From: Megalopta genalis
Lineage: Eukaryota; Arthropoda; Insecta; Hymenoptera; Halictidae
Length of the DNA stretch: 64,000 nt
Assembly: GCF_051020955.1 (NCBI RefSeq)
Contig: NC_135018.1
Span: 3,820,814-3,884,813 of the forward strand
Reading direction: 5' to 3'
The translations under genes were made by a program, and so were the position numbers. This document shows, piece by piece, positions 34,649 through 45,800 of this stretch. Below the pieces are notes generated by a model. It was not told the DNA's origin. It did not search any database and saw only the letters and a program-made list of their open reading frames with translations. Within the stretch, counting starts at the first letter, position 1; each line of letters starts with the position of its first letter.

Positions 34649-35950
34649 CGTTTATTACTTTAATTTGCATTCCAAAAAGTTCATTATTTATGGACACGCA
34701 ATGATCGAGTCCTTGCGCAGTGGATTAAAATGTAGTAAACATCGTCTCATATATCGACGACGATTTAACAAATTAAATAGTTTCCGAAGGTAATACGCCT
34801 TTGAAGAGAATATGAAATTCCTCGGTAAAGTTGTCGCATGTCACTTACAGTCTTAGTAATGAATGTATTAATATTTAATTTGTATTAATTTTCCGCTTTT
34901 GTTTTTGTTACCGTTCCTTTTACTTGTAAGAACGTAGTGAGTTACATAAAATATACATCCCGTTTAACTGACATTCTTATACTGCTGTTCCCGTTTCAAA
35001 GGCATCAGTTTTCGCGCGCTTTTTCTTATACCGTATCCTCATCTGAACACATTAAATCTAAATATCTCGAAAACAATACATTTTTAGGAAAAAATATTAA
35101 ATACGAAAGTTACGCTTTAGAGCCTAAAAAAGAGCACTATGATATCGTACCATTTGACACAATTAACCTTACATTTCCTATAATATTTAAGAATAAATTG
35201 GGTTACTATAAAAAAAGGAGTAACTTAATACTTGTACGTGTTGTGTCAAGAAGTAAGTAGAAAATTAATACGTAACTGATATGACAATTTAACTTTCATA
35301 TGTTAATCCGACGCTACATAATTTTTGCATGTATTTACAAATTCACGTAACTATAATTTACAAAAGCGCAGTTGGTGCCAGTTTGATCGAGCCAGAGTAA
35401 GACATTTTCGACATATTGTGTCATCATACTTTTATGTAACATTGTTATATTCTTGCAATTCGGGCGGCTCTTGTCTGCATTATTTCTTTCGTGGATAATG
35501 TTAATTCAATTGCATTTCTAAATTCACTAAATACTTTGCACAAGAAATTATAAGAAATCTTCTCAAAAATGGGGTTATCACGTTAATCCCTCATCCAGCA
35601 AATTCGAAGAACTCGATGAAATCAAAGCAGCTGATTTAATGAAATAACAGGTGTTACACTAAATGCAATTTGCGGATTTCAATTACACATCTACTACTAA
35701 TTACGCTTCTAAATTTGGATAAATAATTTTCTCACACATATATGGGATTGTCAATATATTAATCGTTATTAATTCATTAATCCGTCATTTTACTGTTATC
35801 GAAATTCACTTCCGACGATGCTCAGTAGGTTGGAAATCCGTTTATCGTGTCCAAAATGATTTCAGCGTTCTTATAAGACTTATGATCATAATACAGGTCA
35901 TAATAGCTCATTGTATTCGTCTAGGCATCAGCTATATATAATGTTATCAA
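34649..35950. other. A+T-rich interval with one exon-like frame
   Basis: A plus-strand open frame (34937-35260) runs for about 107 codons. It has no ATG at its start; CCCGTTTCAAAG at 34990-35001 could be a 3' splice site and GTAAGT at 35253-35258 a donor, which would make 35002-35252 an internal exon. No domain recognised. Such a run is near chance expectation in this much DNA, so no gene is called. Confidence 0.3.
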
Positions 35951-35988
35951 ATCAAAAATATACTATATATATATAGTATATTTTTGAT
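35951..35988. repeat. Perfect 38-bp A/T palindrome
   Basis: ATCAAAAATATACTATATA is followed directly by its exact reverse complement. It lies 26 bp left of the family D palindrome at 36014. Confidence 0.9.
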
Positions 35989-36013
35989 GCTTATGATTTT
36001 GATATTTGATATT

Positions 36014-36388
36014 AATGTTTATAAACACTATCTTAGGCGGAGGCAAGTGCAGTAGAAGAACAGACGACAACTAAATCCTTTACAAAGATGAACAAACTTT
36101 AAAAACGATTTTCTCGAAAACGGAGTACCAGACAAAAAAATGTTATACCAAATTTTTTTTTCTTATTTTCTCAAGTAGAATATATACATATATATATGTA
36201 TATATGTATATATATGTATATATTCTACTTGAGAAAATAAGAAAAAAAATTTGGTATAACATTTTTTTGTCTGGCACTCCGTTTTCGAGAAAATCGTTTT
36301 CAAACTTTGTTCATCTTTGTAAAGGATTTAGTTGTCGTCTACTCTTCTACTGCACTTGCCTCCGTCTAAGATAGTGTTTATAAACATT
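36014..36388. mobile_element. Family D inside-out palindrome, 375 bp
   Basis: Two arms of about 187 bp are nearly perfect reverse complements around an ATATATGTATAT centre. The left arm matches the right half of the intact element at 44567-44962 and the right arm matches the left half. The sequence that is internal in the intact element (TGTTTATAAACAC) is therefore outermost here, and the normal outer terminus is lost at the centre. The high arm identity implies a recent event or ongoing homogenisation. The structure can extrude a cruciform or encode a hairpin RNA. Non-coding. Confidence 0.85.
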
Positions 36389-36453
36389 GACCATGATGGA
36401 AATATTCCGTTTACTACATACTTCGCAACAAGTAATGTTTGTAAACACTTTTC
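36389..36453. mobile_element. Family D internal loop, inverted orientation
   Basis: AACATTGACCATGATGG, ACTTCGCAACAAGTAATG and TTTGTAAACAC match the reverse complement of the central loop of the element at 44567-44962. The copy stops soon after, so the right half that should follow is absent. Confidence 0.65.
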
Positions 36454-36469
36454 TAACGCTGGATTGCGA

Positions 36470-36800
36470 AACGCGGCAAAACTATTGATCTTTGTGCGAG
36501 CGTGGTTCGCCGCGGCTTTTCGCGTTTCGAACCGATTCGCGCCACTTGGATCGGCCGTTTCCGTCTTAGTTCGGTCTTTCTCGTGTTGCCACGGCTCTCG
36601 TGGTCTCGTTATCCAACAAGTGTCGGTAGCGCGGGTAGAAAGTGGCGGCCTGTGCGCGCGGGCATATCGTGGCGCTCTAAACTTAGCCACGCTCATATAA
36701 GCGCCGCACCGTGTGGTCGCCAGCTTGCGTAATCGTTCTGTACTTTTTAACGGCGCTCCGATGCAGATGTAGATAGGCGGGGTCCGATCGCTCGTCATGA
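36470..36800. promoter_or_regulatory. CpG-rich island, candidate promoter or enhancer
   Basis: GC-rich block beginning just right of the family D palindrome. Long frames on both strands (36328-36798 minus, 36332-36700 plus) run through the transposon arm into the island, which argues that neither is a gene. No core promoter motif I would defend. Confidence 0.3.
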
Positions 36801-37882
36801 TAGCCGCCTTCGAAACTGTTATGTAAAGATAATGCTTGCGGAAAAAGAAAAAAAAAACAAATTTTTGCTCGGATAAAGGGAAACAAGGTGTGAACGCCGA
36901 TTATTCAAATGACATTCGCCGGTCCTGTACGGAATAATACAGAAGTTAATTTGCAGACTGCAGAACCCTTGCACTGTCTTCAGTGAATCGCAACGTTCAC
37001 TATTGCTTCACTGGCGAGGACAATCTATCGTGTTATGACATTTTTTCCTTGTCTTTCAGATTATTTTAAATTTATTATTTTATTTCAAAAATCTCTATCT
37101 GAACTATCAATCCATTAATCTGTCATAACTATAGATTGTTGAATTTTCAGTGAAACACAATCGCAAACGCAACAACAAAAAGTATATAGCACCGTTTAAA
37201 AAACGAGACACAGCCGTCGTATTTCCTAAAACAATAATACCGCAAAAAAATTGTACTCTGCCATAATTTCGGCCTCTCGTATTTATTAAATGTTATCGAA
37301 ACATCTTTCTCACACCTATAATGTTTTAAGAGACAACGATCTATTTAAAATTGAACACGGACGCTATGTTTATGTTGACTGCAATTAACGGCGAAGGCTG
37401 CGTACATTACTATATGTATGTAGTAGTAATTAACCGCGCGTATTAGAAGCAATTAGATCCTGTGATAAAGCGTGAAATATTCCGAAAACGATAACTATTC
37501 CAAATCCTTACTATTTCGACGCTTTCTTTCATGATAGTAACGGCGTAGAATTAATCGTTTTACATCTGTTTGAATAATTTGCCATTGATCTACATTTACG
37601 TCAGAAGAATGAAAAGTATTCAGTATGAAGACTAAAAAATGTCAGTTATTTACAAACACATGAGTGAGCCTAATCTTTGACTAGGTCCGTCGATTTTCAA
37701 ATTCCAACCTTATGGATGAAATTACTTTGATTTAGCAAGCATTTTTAAAACACTTTCGAGGTTAACAATTTTCACCGTCAAATAAAGATGAACATTGCAC
37801 ATCAGCTTCAGAAAATATTTTTCAATTAAGCCTTGTGCATCCATCCTGAATGTCTGATCTGCTCTAACGAAATTCATGACTA
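36801..37882. other. A+T-rich interval, no gene seen
   Basis: Nothing assignable. Confidence 0.5.
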
Positions 37883-38035
37883 AACCTGCGGATTTTATGC
37901 ATTTATGAAAAAAAATGAACAGATCTAATACAAAACAGTGAAAACATTATCATGTTTAGAGCAAAATCTGTTTCCATTTAGCCTGCGTTATAACATTCTG
38001 TGAAACATGCGAATATACATATATACCGCAGGTTT
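37883..38035. mobile_element. Family A MITE, right arm rearranged
   Basis: Left AACCTGCGGATTTTATGCAT after TA is a strong family terminus, and CAAAACAGTGAAAACATT inside matches other copies. The right end reads CCGCAGGTTTT without the usual ATGCATAAAA, so the right arm is altered or shortened (about 153 bp in total). Confidence 0.6.
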
Positions 38036-38799
38036 TAATAATATTTATTAAAATGTCTTGTACAAGTAATATTTAGGTACATTCTTTTATGATCGCAAAA
38101 TTATTTAAAATTAATTTATATACAAACATATAATTACTTAAATTTTATATTGTCAGTCACCAGTGATTGACGCGGTCCGACATTGCCCTTAACGCGTTAA
38201 AAGAATATCAAAGTACAGTTGCATTATTTCCAAATTATTAAAACATGAAACAACGTCTGCGTATCTCCTGTATTTTGTAATTAGTGCAGACAATTATTAT
38301 TCGCAGTCTATTCATAACCTAAAATAAAATCTCAACAATGACATTAATTGAAAAATTTGCACGTTTTCGGCTATATTTAAGACATTGAAATTTTGAATTG
38401 CCAAGTAGTGTCCATCGACGCTCTTCATAGTCAATGTTAAAGATGTTGGTATTCAGAATTATTTAATTAATTCATTAATTTATTTATTTATTAATACTTT
38501 AAACCAGATGGATTATTTGACAAATACAGAATCGTTACATGTACATATGTTCGATATCACTTATTATTAGTTTTCAAATTCTCTCTTACTGAACATTGTT
38601 TAATTAAATTATAAATTATTCTTAGCCCAATATCGGGATTACATAAGTAGAAACTAATGTCCTGGAAGCTTTGTTTCTAGTGTAACAATCATAATCAAAT
38701 GTCAGAAAATTATTGATATTCACAGAATATAAGTTAAAAGCGTTTCATTCATTCAAATTCGGCAACCTGAAATTCGTAAGCCTACCAATTTTCGTAAAA
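38036..38799. other. A+T-rich interval, no gene seen
   Basis: Nothing assignable. Confidence 0.5.
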
Positions 38800-39550
38800 A
38801 TCGTACGAGGTTACGAATTGTGGTCAACTTTTTAAGAAAAGGTACCGCCGTACGTCGCAACTGCACGAGTTACAAAATCAGATTGTTAGCTTTCCAGATC
38901 GTTGTCGGCAATCCGCCTTCCGTTTGCCGCATCTATCGAACAATCAAAATCGCTAAACAATTCAATGAGTCAAACCGAAAACGGTCTTCGGTAAAAAAAG
39001 GGAAAACTTTGCGGACCGGCGACGAACCACGGAGCACGTTCGCGACGGTCACGTGCGGTCGGACGTCTCGATGAAATTCATTATCGCGATTGCGACGCGA
39101 ACGCGCGGGAAAAATATTTATTCGATCGGGTTCGCGCAGAAAGAGACAACAGAGCGCTGAGAACGCTCCGAGTGCTCCTGGCCTTTTAATGGTGGCTGAT
39201 AAATACGGGCCGTATTCGTATTGCGCATCAACGCCGGAGAGTTACACGGATAACCTATGATCCGTGAGCGGTATAGTGATTCCCCTGCGCGGAGCGCAAA
39301 TCGTGCATGCGTAATTGCGAATTATCGCTTGATCGGCTTGCGCAATGCTTATAACTCGTGGCTCCAGAATTCAGAAAATTGGTCACGAAACAACGCGGAG
39401 TAACGCGAGGCTCGTGTCGCATTTGTCAGCAAGACATTGTCAATTAGAACTATATGTATGTAGAATTGTGGAGCATGCGCCAACACTAATTACTCGCGGA
39501 AAGTTGCTCGAACTCGTTCGCCGGTGAGGACAAAGTTGTTTGTAGTTTTA
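38800..39550. promoter_or_regulatory. Long CpG-rich block, candidate enhancer or conserved non-coding element
   Basis: GC-rich over about 700 bp. It contains homeodomain-type words (TTTTAATGG, GTAATTGCGAATTATC) and several CG-rich inverted words (CGGGCCGTATTCG). Open frames (38820-39074, 39345-39527) carry no domain. Function is inferred from composition only. Confidence 0.25.
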
Positions 39551-41411
39551 TACTCCGCGTCGGTTCCTGCATACCTAGTTCATTGAAAATTCCTCGGCTT
39601 GATTCGATCATAATATTTTGTACGGGTATTATGGGATCAATCAGTTCAAATCATTTTCATTCATCTTTAATTGAGGCCATACGTACCAGAAGGGCGCGAG
39701 TGCAAGAAACTGATTATGGGAGAACGACATGGACCGAGAGAAGTATGTAGTCGTATGGATCTTTGAGAACGGTTTATGTAATCTTCAAGGCTGGCATATT
39801 ACACGTTTTAATGCAAACGAAATATTTATATATAACGTTATGTCTTTCATGTTACAATAGTTTACAATACTTTAGATATTTTTATTGTTTTATCTACTCA
39901 GTTTTGTTATAAATTGGTAGAATTTACGGTCAAATTCTGAAACATAATATGTAATTTTATAATGACACAACGTCATGCTATTTTTGTAGCGGTCGAATTT
40001 AGAATCATCTCGTAATGCTTTCACTCGATTTATTAATTTATTTAACTGAGAAGTTTGCAAAAGGAAATCGAAAGGAAATTATTGTATGTATTATTAAATA
40101 GCATGTTAATATTTATCCGTAGTTCAGATTCTCTTTATCAATTCTCTTTACCAATACCGAACAGCGACGATAACATTTAACATAAATCAGTGATTACTAT
40201 TATTAACGTGTTCTTCAGTTCCAGTGTTGCTTAAATAATAACTATTTATATTCTTATAGTCATGAATTCACACACGTACACACATAATTTACATTTAAGT
40301 TCTTCTCTATCTATATTTACGCTTCTGTGATTCTAATTTGAATTCGTATCTTTAGAATTACTTCATTGTTTATTACTATCATCAATTTATTGATAAGTAT
40401 CAGTAAAATGAAACAAGCATCAATCATTCGAAGACTTATTTTTAAAAAATATAAAAAATGTTTGCCATCGCGCGAAACAATCGCGTTTCGCTAAATACGA
40501 GAAAAAAATGTGCATTCTAGTCGTTAAGCTTTGGCCTTGAAACGTGAGGACACAATTTCGAGTGCTAGTTAGAAGCTTCCCCGGATTGAAATTCGAAATC
40601 GCACGACTTGAAAAATAATCGCTTGCCTTTGAAACGCGAGCGCGGTCCCCGTAAAATTGTAAACAAAAATGCGAGGCAATCGTTCGAGTTGTTTGCTTTT
40701 GTTCATGTATTTTTTTCCTCCTTTTTTTCTTTTAAATATATAGGAATTTCGATGTAACCGAGTTCGAGCATAACCATACTCCATATACGGCGGGCCGAGC
40801 GTAATTTATTTCGTAACGTGAGACTCAAGTGTGCTTGTACGCGCGCAATAATATTACCGATCAATGAATGGACGTTCACGTAATTCCTTTCGATAAACAA
40901 AGTCGTAGTGTTTCGGTCACATCCCCCGTATTTTGACGTTCACGTCAATACACCGGCGTATTTAATTGCATCGGCTCTGTTTAACGGTTTCTATATAGAG
41001 GGGTGCCTGGAAATTCTATTATCCGAAATTAATTAATACGAATACGCGAATTTGTGTAATTCTAAGGCGACAGATTATTTTTTACACGGACTTCGTCCGA
41101 ATCGATGCTGCAGACTTAAATGCTGCTAATTTATGTGCAATAAAAGTTTCATTCAATGATGAAGGTAATATCGATTAGTAGAAAATTTATGGTAATATTT
41201 TGTTGTACGAAGTTTAGAATGAATTGATATTGAAAAATCATCAAATTGCAAGTTCGTTCTTGCAAGCAGTAGAAACAGTCAGCCATGATCAGACCGTTCA
41301 CTCCGAAATCATGGCGATTGATACTCTTCACCGAACTTCAAACTTGTCGTAGTACTGACAGCATTGTGAGATAATTTTATTGTAATTATTCCACTTACTT
41401 ATTTGTACATA
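39551..41411. other. Interval without supported genes
   Basis: Mostly A+T-rich, with a slightly GC-richer patch near 40530-40980 in which minus-strand frames (40569-40900) overlap and lack domains. Nothing assignable. Confidence 0.45.
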
Positions 41412-41628
41412 CAGTAATGTCTCCCTAATCGTCACCGAAATTGTGCACTAAAATAGACAATTTGGGAAGAGGAGACGCGATTATTCGAGCCTTGCGGTTC
41501 GTTTTTTTATAATTACCGATTGTCAATACATATAAAAACGAGCCGCAAGGTTCGAATAATCGTATCTCCTCTTCCAAAATTGTCCATCTTTGTGGACAAC
41601 GTGATCGTCAATTAGGGAGACATTACTG
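41412..41628. mobile_element. Family B MITE, well preserved
   Basis: CAGTAATGTCTCCCTAATCG on the left and GATCGTCAATTAGGGAGACA then TTACTG on the right are inverted termini. TA flanks both sides (41410-41411, 41629-41630). The inner arms TTCGAGCCTTGCGGTTCG and CGAGCCGCAAGGTTCGAA also pair. At 217 bp the element is almost entirely palindromic and non-coding, with Tc1/mariner-type ends. The other copy is at 15852-16054. Confidence 0.9.
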
Positions 41629-41630
41629 TA

Positions 41631-42583
41631 CATGTTAATTAAAACGTCTTATGTGTTCGTACTACAAACCTATTTGCAATTATTAGAGATTTATAAGACA
41701 GAAGGAATACTAAATTGTTTGCAACCAGACCATGACTTTGTTGAAGACTTCCGCACACGATTTATTTCTCGAAAGTTTTCAGTTAGTTAATCAAAATTCA
41801 GTTATCCAATCATTGTTCAAAATTTTGAATTTTTACGTAATCTCGTATCAAATTCAAAAATCATCCCACTCAATTTATGCGCATAAAAATAGATTTCACA
41901 TTTCTTTTATTGTATGAAGCGTGGACAGTTGACAAAGTACAATGTCTAAAATCTCATCTTTTATGTCACCGCGATCATGTGAACATTAAGCTAGCAAATT
42001 GTCGAGAGAAACTAAGTAACCGCTATAACGTTAATCCAATGTTTATATTCGAAACTGTTAACCTGCAATCATTTCCATAAATACAAGCGATAACAGATAA
42101 CAACCACCCGAAGTTCAAAATTATTGGAAGATAATGATAACCCGTCTTGGCCGATGAACAAGTTAATTGCATAGCGTTCGTTCTCGTCTTATTTTAATCG
42201 TATAAGTTTATTAGTATTATTGCTACTGAACAGTAATTAGAAAATTAGAGATGTCAAATCGGTGACAGACTCTTATAATCCCTCGATTTAAATCTCTCAG
42301 AACGTCAACGCGATTTGTTTAAGAGATTTATTGGCAATTTCGATCGTACCATATAGAATATTTAAGGTGTTGGGTTAAGTGTAATCAGTGCGTGAGAAAG
42401 TATTCGATTGAATCGCTATGAAAATCCCGCAGACAGTCTCTGCCAAGGCGAATCGAATGAGTAATTCGAGCGAAAGGAGGATACATAAAATATATTAATA
42501 TCTGACACTACCATCACAATCTCATATTTCATAAAGCTGTAATAGCATTCTTCGTTATATTTCCATGAGTGAGAGTAGTACAT
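41631..42583. other. A+T-rich interval, no gene seen
   Basis: Nothing assignable; short plus frames at 41732-42080 lack features. Confidence 0.5.
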
Positions 42584-42703
42584 TTAACCCTTAGCTGGGG
42601 TGTATTGGGGTTATAAGTGTTTTGCACTTTTATATTTGAGGTCCACCTTAACCCCAGTGTGCCAGTTATTTTTATGCAAATCAACGCACCAGTGAAGCGC
42701 TAA
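42584..42703. mobile_element. Short TTAA MITE, decayed
   Basis: Left TTAACCCTTAGCTGGGGTG; the right in reverse complement is TTAGCGCTTCACTGGTGCG, matching at about two thirds of positions. TTAA on the left, TTAG-like on the right. Solo termini of the same type occur at 20300 and 20388. Confidence 0.4.
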
Positions 42704-42892
42704 TTTTTTTGTCGTCTGACAGATTTTTTAAATTATACAACTTACTTTAAACATCCTCTTTATCGCCATACTTGTATCCCACAGGTCTGTAAATGTGTTT
42801 CCCACAATTTTATACAATTTTACAGCTAGCATTCTCTGAAAGACTGTGCAGCACCCACCCTGAGCAACTATAATTTAATTCAGACATATGTG

Positions 42893-42896
<4 letters not shown>

Positions 42897-42942
<46 letters not shown>
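42897..42942. repeat. (AT)n microsatellite, 23 units
   Basis: Perfect AT dinucleotide array of 46 bp, likely polymorphic. Confidence 0.95.
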
Positions 42943-42944
<2 letters not shown>

Positions 42945-43179
42945 TTAACCAGAGTTGGACAAAAAGTAGTGTGGTTAATGATTAACAATTGTAATTTGTT
43001 GGTTATTATTATAAATTGGGCAAAACGTTACTTAACGGTCTGCACGGTATTGTACTTTAGAATGAATTTCTCTGTGAAAATAACACATTATTATTGAATA
43101 ATAGTGATGTAGAACACGCGAAGAAAGGAAAATAGTATTTACAATGTGATCTAGTGTTGTCTTACTGAAGATTAGCGTT

Positions 43180-43480
43180 AAGCCATGGAAATATTGCGAG
43201 TCAGTCAATACTATCGGCGAAGCTGTAGCCACTTCTTGACGATTATTGCATGTATTAAACGGCAAATCAGTCATTTCAACCGGTTTCATAGCGCCCGTGT
43301 TAATTATCCACGAGCATCGCGTCCGTTTTACACTGTTCATCGTCGCGTGCATGGTTATCGTAATCGCGAAACATGCATCGTCATCCGCGCGCAATCTCGA
43401 GGACTTTTTTTTGTCCTCGGTATTCACCGTGCACGCTTACGGATAACGGAAACGGATACCCTTCCTCTGATCGCAGAAAA
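43180..43480. promoter_or_regulatory. GC-elevated block, overlapping frames on both strands
   Basis: Frames of 138 codons (43185-43601 plus) and 131 codons (43032-43427 minus) overlap here and neither resembles a protein family. CpG content is raised. I call it possible regulatory or ancient exon-like sequence with low confidence. Confidence 0.2.
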
Positions 43481-43923
43481 GAATGAGAATCACGATTTTG
43501 CCAACTCCGGTGATAGTTTCCTATACCTTGCAATCTGTATCGTGTGGATCATTAAGATCAACGGCAAACCTTACAAAGGCTGTGTTCTAGATGCTGATTG
43601 ATGGCTGCTATCACGCGTGAACGTTTCCTATTTCACGATTGTTGGATACAGGTGCGGCTTTGATGCGTGCGCGATTCAAATGAATTGATGAGGAAATGAA
43701 TAGAAAGGCTAAAAGAACTTCAAGGTATTATACAGTAAGGAGTAAAACTGAAACAATAATCGCAAAAATATTTCCATTTATCATCGTGAACTGTAATTCT
43801 TACAGAAAATAAAGATCACAACAACATTTCATATAGTGTAAGCTGCTACATATACATATATTTTGTGGAGAAATCAATTTTTTTAGACATTTGTAATCAA
43901 AATTCATTGTCTCGGTTTTGTAA

Positions 43924-44142
43924 GTACTACCGTGCGTCCGCCAGAAGAATGCACAGCAGTCCGTTGTCCCTCCTATGATCACAGCCAGTGATCGGCTATT
44001 GGCCGAAGAGGGTGACGTAGATCAACGGCGGGTCTCGAGCCAATGGCCGATCACTGCCTGTGATCATAGGAGGGATAGCGAACTGCCGCAGAAGTGGGAA
44101 TGTAAACATACTATGTGCCTTCTTCTGGAGGACGCACAGTAC
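43924..44142. mobile_element. GC-rich fold-back element, 219 bp
   Basis: The outer arms GTACTACCGTGCGTCCGCCA and, in reverse complement of the right, GTACTGTGCGTCCTCCAGAA align with a 2-bp gap. The inner arms CCTCCTATGATCACAG and CAGTGATCGGCTATTGGCC pair almost perfectly with GGCCGATCACTG and CTGTGATCATAGGAGG. No clear target duplication. It is unrelated in sequence to families A to D and has a GC-rich body, unlike the rest of the window. Overlapping open frames (43975-44226 plus and 44064-44282 minus) arise from the palindrome. Confidence 0.7.
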
Positions 44143-44494
44143 ATTTGTGCCGAGACCTGGCGCAGTGTTTGCTGTCGAATTATCAAATGTGTACTAGGGT
44201 GTTTACATGAGGAGATAGATGTATAAACATGAAAATGAAGGCAATGTTTTATGATACTATTAAAAAAAATCACTTCTGACATAAATGAAGGATTATTCGT
44301 TTAGCTTTGCACTTGACTGTGCACGGTTTTCAAATCGTTAAAATTATTAAACATGGAAATTTACGTCTGGCTCTTGTTTGTTGGTGAAGACAACTAATCT
44401 TCGTCTTTTGCTAACCAGTTTGTTCGTACTTTTTATGGAAATAAATAAATACTGACACACGTATCGTTCATTAATTTCATTTGCTCATTATAAA
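44143..44494. other. Interval without recognised features
   Basis: Nothing assignable. Confidence 0.45.
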
Positions 44495-44496
44495 TA

Positions 44497-44566
44497 TCCT
44501 GCGGATTTTATGCATTCGTGACAAAAGCGTGCAAATAAACCACAAAACAACTGGACACATCAGATA
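44497..44566. mobile_element. Family A MITE, interrupted by family D
   Basis: TCCTGCGGATTTTATGCATT follows TA (44495-44496) and continues into the usual internal words (GTGCAAATAAACCACAAAAC). The copy is cut at 44566, where the family D element begins. The remainder is not recognisable on the far side, so part was lost. Confidence 0.65.
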
Positions 44567-44962
44567 CAGGGTGGGCCGGAATTCGTAGTACAACCGAGCA
44601 GTGGGTGGTTCTACGTGAAAAAAATGAAAAACAAAGTTATAACATTTTTTTTATCCGGGGTTTCGTTTTCGAGAAGATCGTCTTTAAAGTTTGTTCATCT
44701 TTGTAAAGGATTTCGTGTCGTCTATTCTTCTACCGCAGTTGCCTTCGTTCGAGATACTCTTTATGAACATTAATTGTTGCGAAGAGTATGTTTTCATCAT
44801 TGTCAATGTTTGTAAACACTAACTTGGACAGAGACACCTACGGTAGATAATAAACACAACGATATACAATTTTAAAGACGATTTTCTCGAAACCGGAGTC
44901 TCGGATAAAAAATGTTTTACCAAATTTGTTTCTACTACTACTACGAATTCCGGACCACCCTA
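44567..44962. mobile_element. Family D MITE, complete copy
   Basis: The left terminus AGGGTGGGCCGGAATTCGTA and the right terminus TACGAATTCCGGACCACCCT are inverted repeats. TA flanks at 44565-44566 and 44963-44964. The subterminal arms (TTCGTTTTCGAGAAGATCGT against ACGATTTTCTCGAAACCGGA) are imperfect. A central loop contains TTGTTGCGAAGAGTATG. The 396-bp element has no transposase frame. It sits inside a family A copy and gives the reference layout for the half copy at 2557 and the inside-out copy at 36014. Confidence 0.85.
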
Positions 44963-44964
44963 TA

Positions 44965-45429
44965 TATAATACTTTGACATTCTTTATTACATTATATATT
45001 TTCTAAAAGTGTTACTATTAAACGAAACATGAAGAAAATCAGAAATATATTGTATACAGTATAATTACAGTAACTTACGCACTTTCCAAAGAGATTGCGA
45101 CAGCTAACCGATTAAAAATGTAACACACATTCATTTTCATCAAATTATTCAAGGTATGCTGAGATTGAGAAATTTATTGAATCAATTTCTATGAAAAAGT
45201 CTTCACAATGTCAGCAATTTTAAAATGAAAAATGTTGCACCGGTTATTTTGACTAGTGCGCTAGGTTTCGTGTGAAATTTCCTCATCTTTCATTCAAGTT
45301 TATAGACAAACTAACGTTTTTCGGAGAGAGATATAATACAAAAATGTGATAAAACAATTGATGAAAAAAATTCCAAATAATATATAATCGGTTAGATTTT
45401 TGTCGGAAAGGTTCGTCGTTCGAGTGTTA
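44965..45429. other. A+T-rich interval, no gene seen
   Basis: Nothing assignable. Confidence 0.5.
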
Positions 45430-45800
45430 AATCGTTGATGTGGGAACGTGAAATATTAGCGCGATGGGTGTTAAATGGGCGCGTGCGTCGCAGGATCGAA
45501 AGCGTGGCCATAAAAGAGGCCAATAGCAAGCAGGTCGTTGGAGGTGCTCGCGGTGTCTTGATTCCGATTCCCGTTCCTTTCTCGCCACTGCCCACCTTGC
45601 GCTGTGCTATTTCGACGCCGCGGGTACAGAAAACCGAGGGAACCGAGTCTGTGAGAGGTCGAGCACGTTCCAAAAATATACGGCGAGCCCATCGAGCGGC
45701 ATTTATGCGTTCCCGCGGCGTGGGAGGAGGCGGTAAGGTCGACTGTGTTTTCGAACGTTACGTTAGCTCGCGCGAACGGAGCTTCCTATACCTACCTCTG
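45430..45800. promoter_or_regulatory. CpG-rich island, candidate promoter or enhancer
   Basis: Strong local G+C rise. Three frames of 73-126 codons overlap on both strands and are Arg/Gly/Ser-rich without domains, so no gene is called. Confidence 0.3.

Noticed and set aside
36328..36798. 156-codon minus frame and 122-codon plus frame
   Set aside because: Both cross from a transposon palindrome arm into a CpG island and overlap each other; no family resemblance.
41545..41560. GGTTCGAATA resembling a tRNA T-loop
   Set aside because: It is part of the inner arm of the family B inverted repeat; no acceptor, D or anticodon arms.
43975..44282. Open frames on both strands near 44.1 kb
   Set aside because: They fall in or next to the fold-back element and mirror each other.
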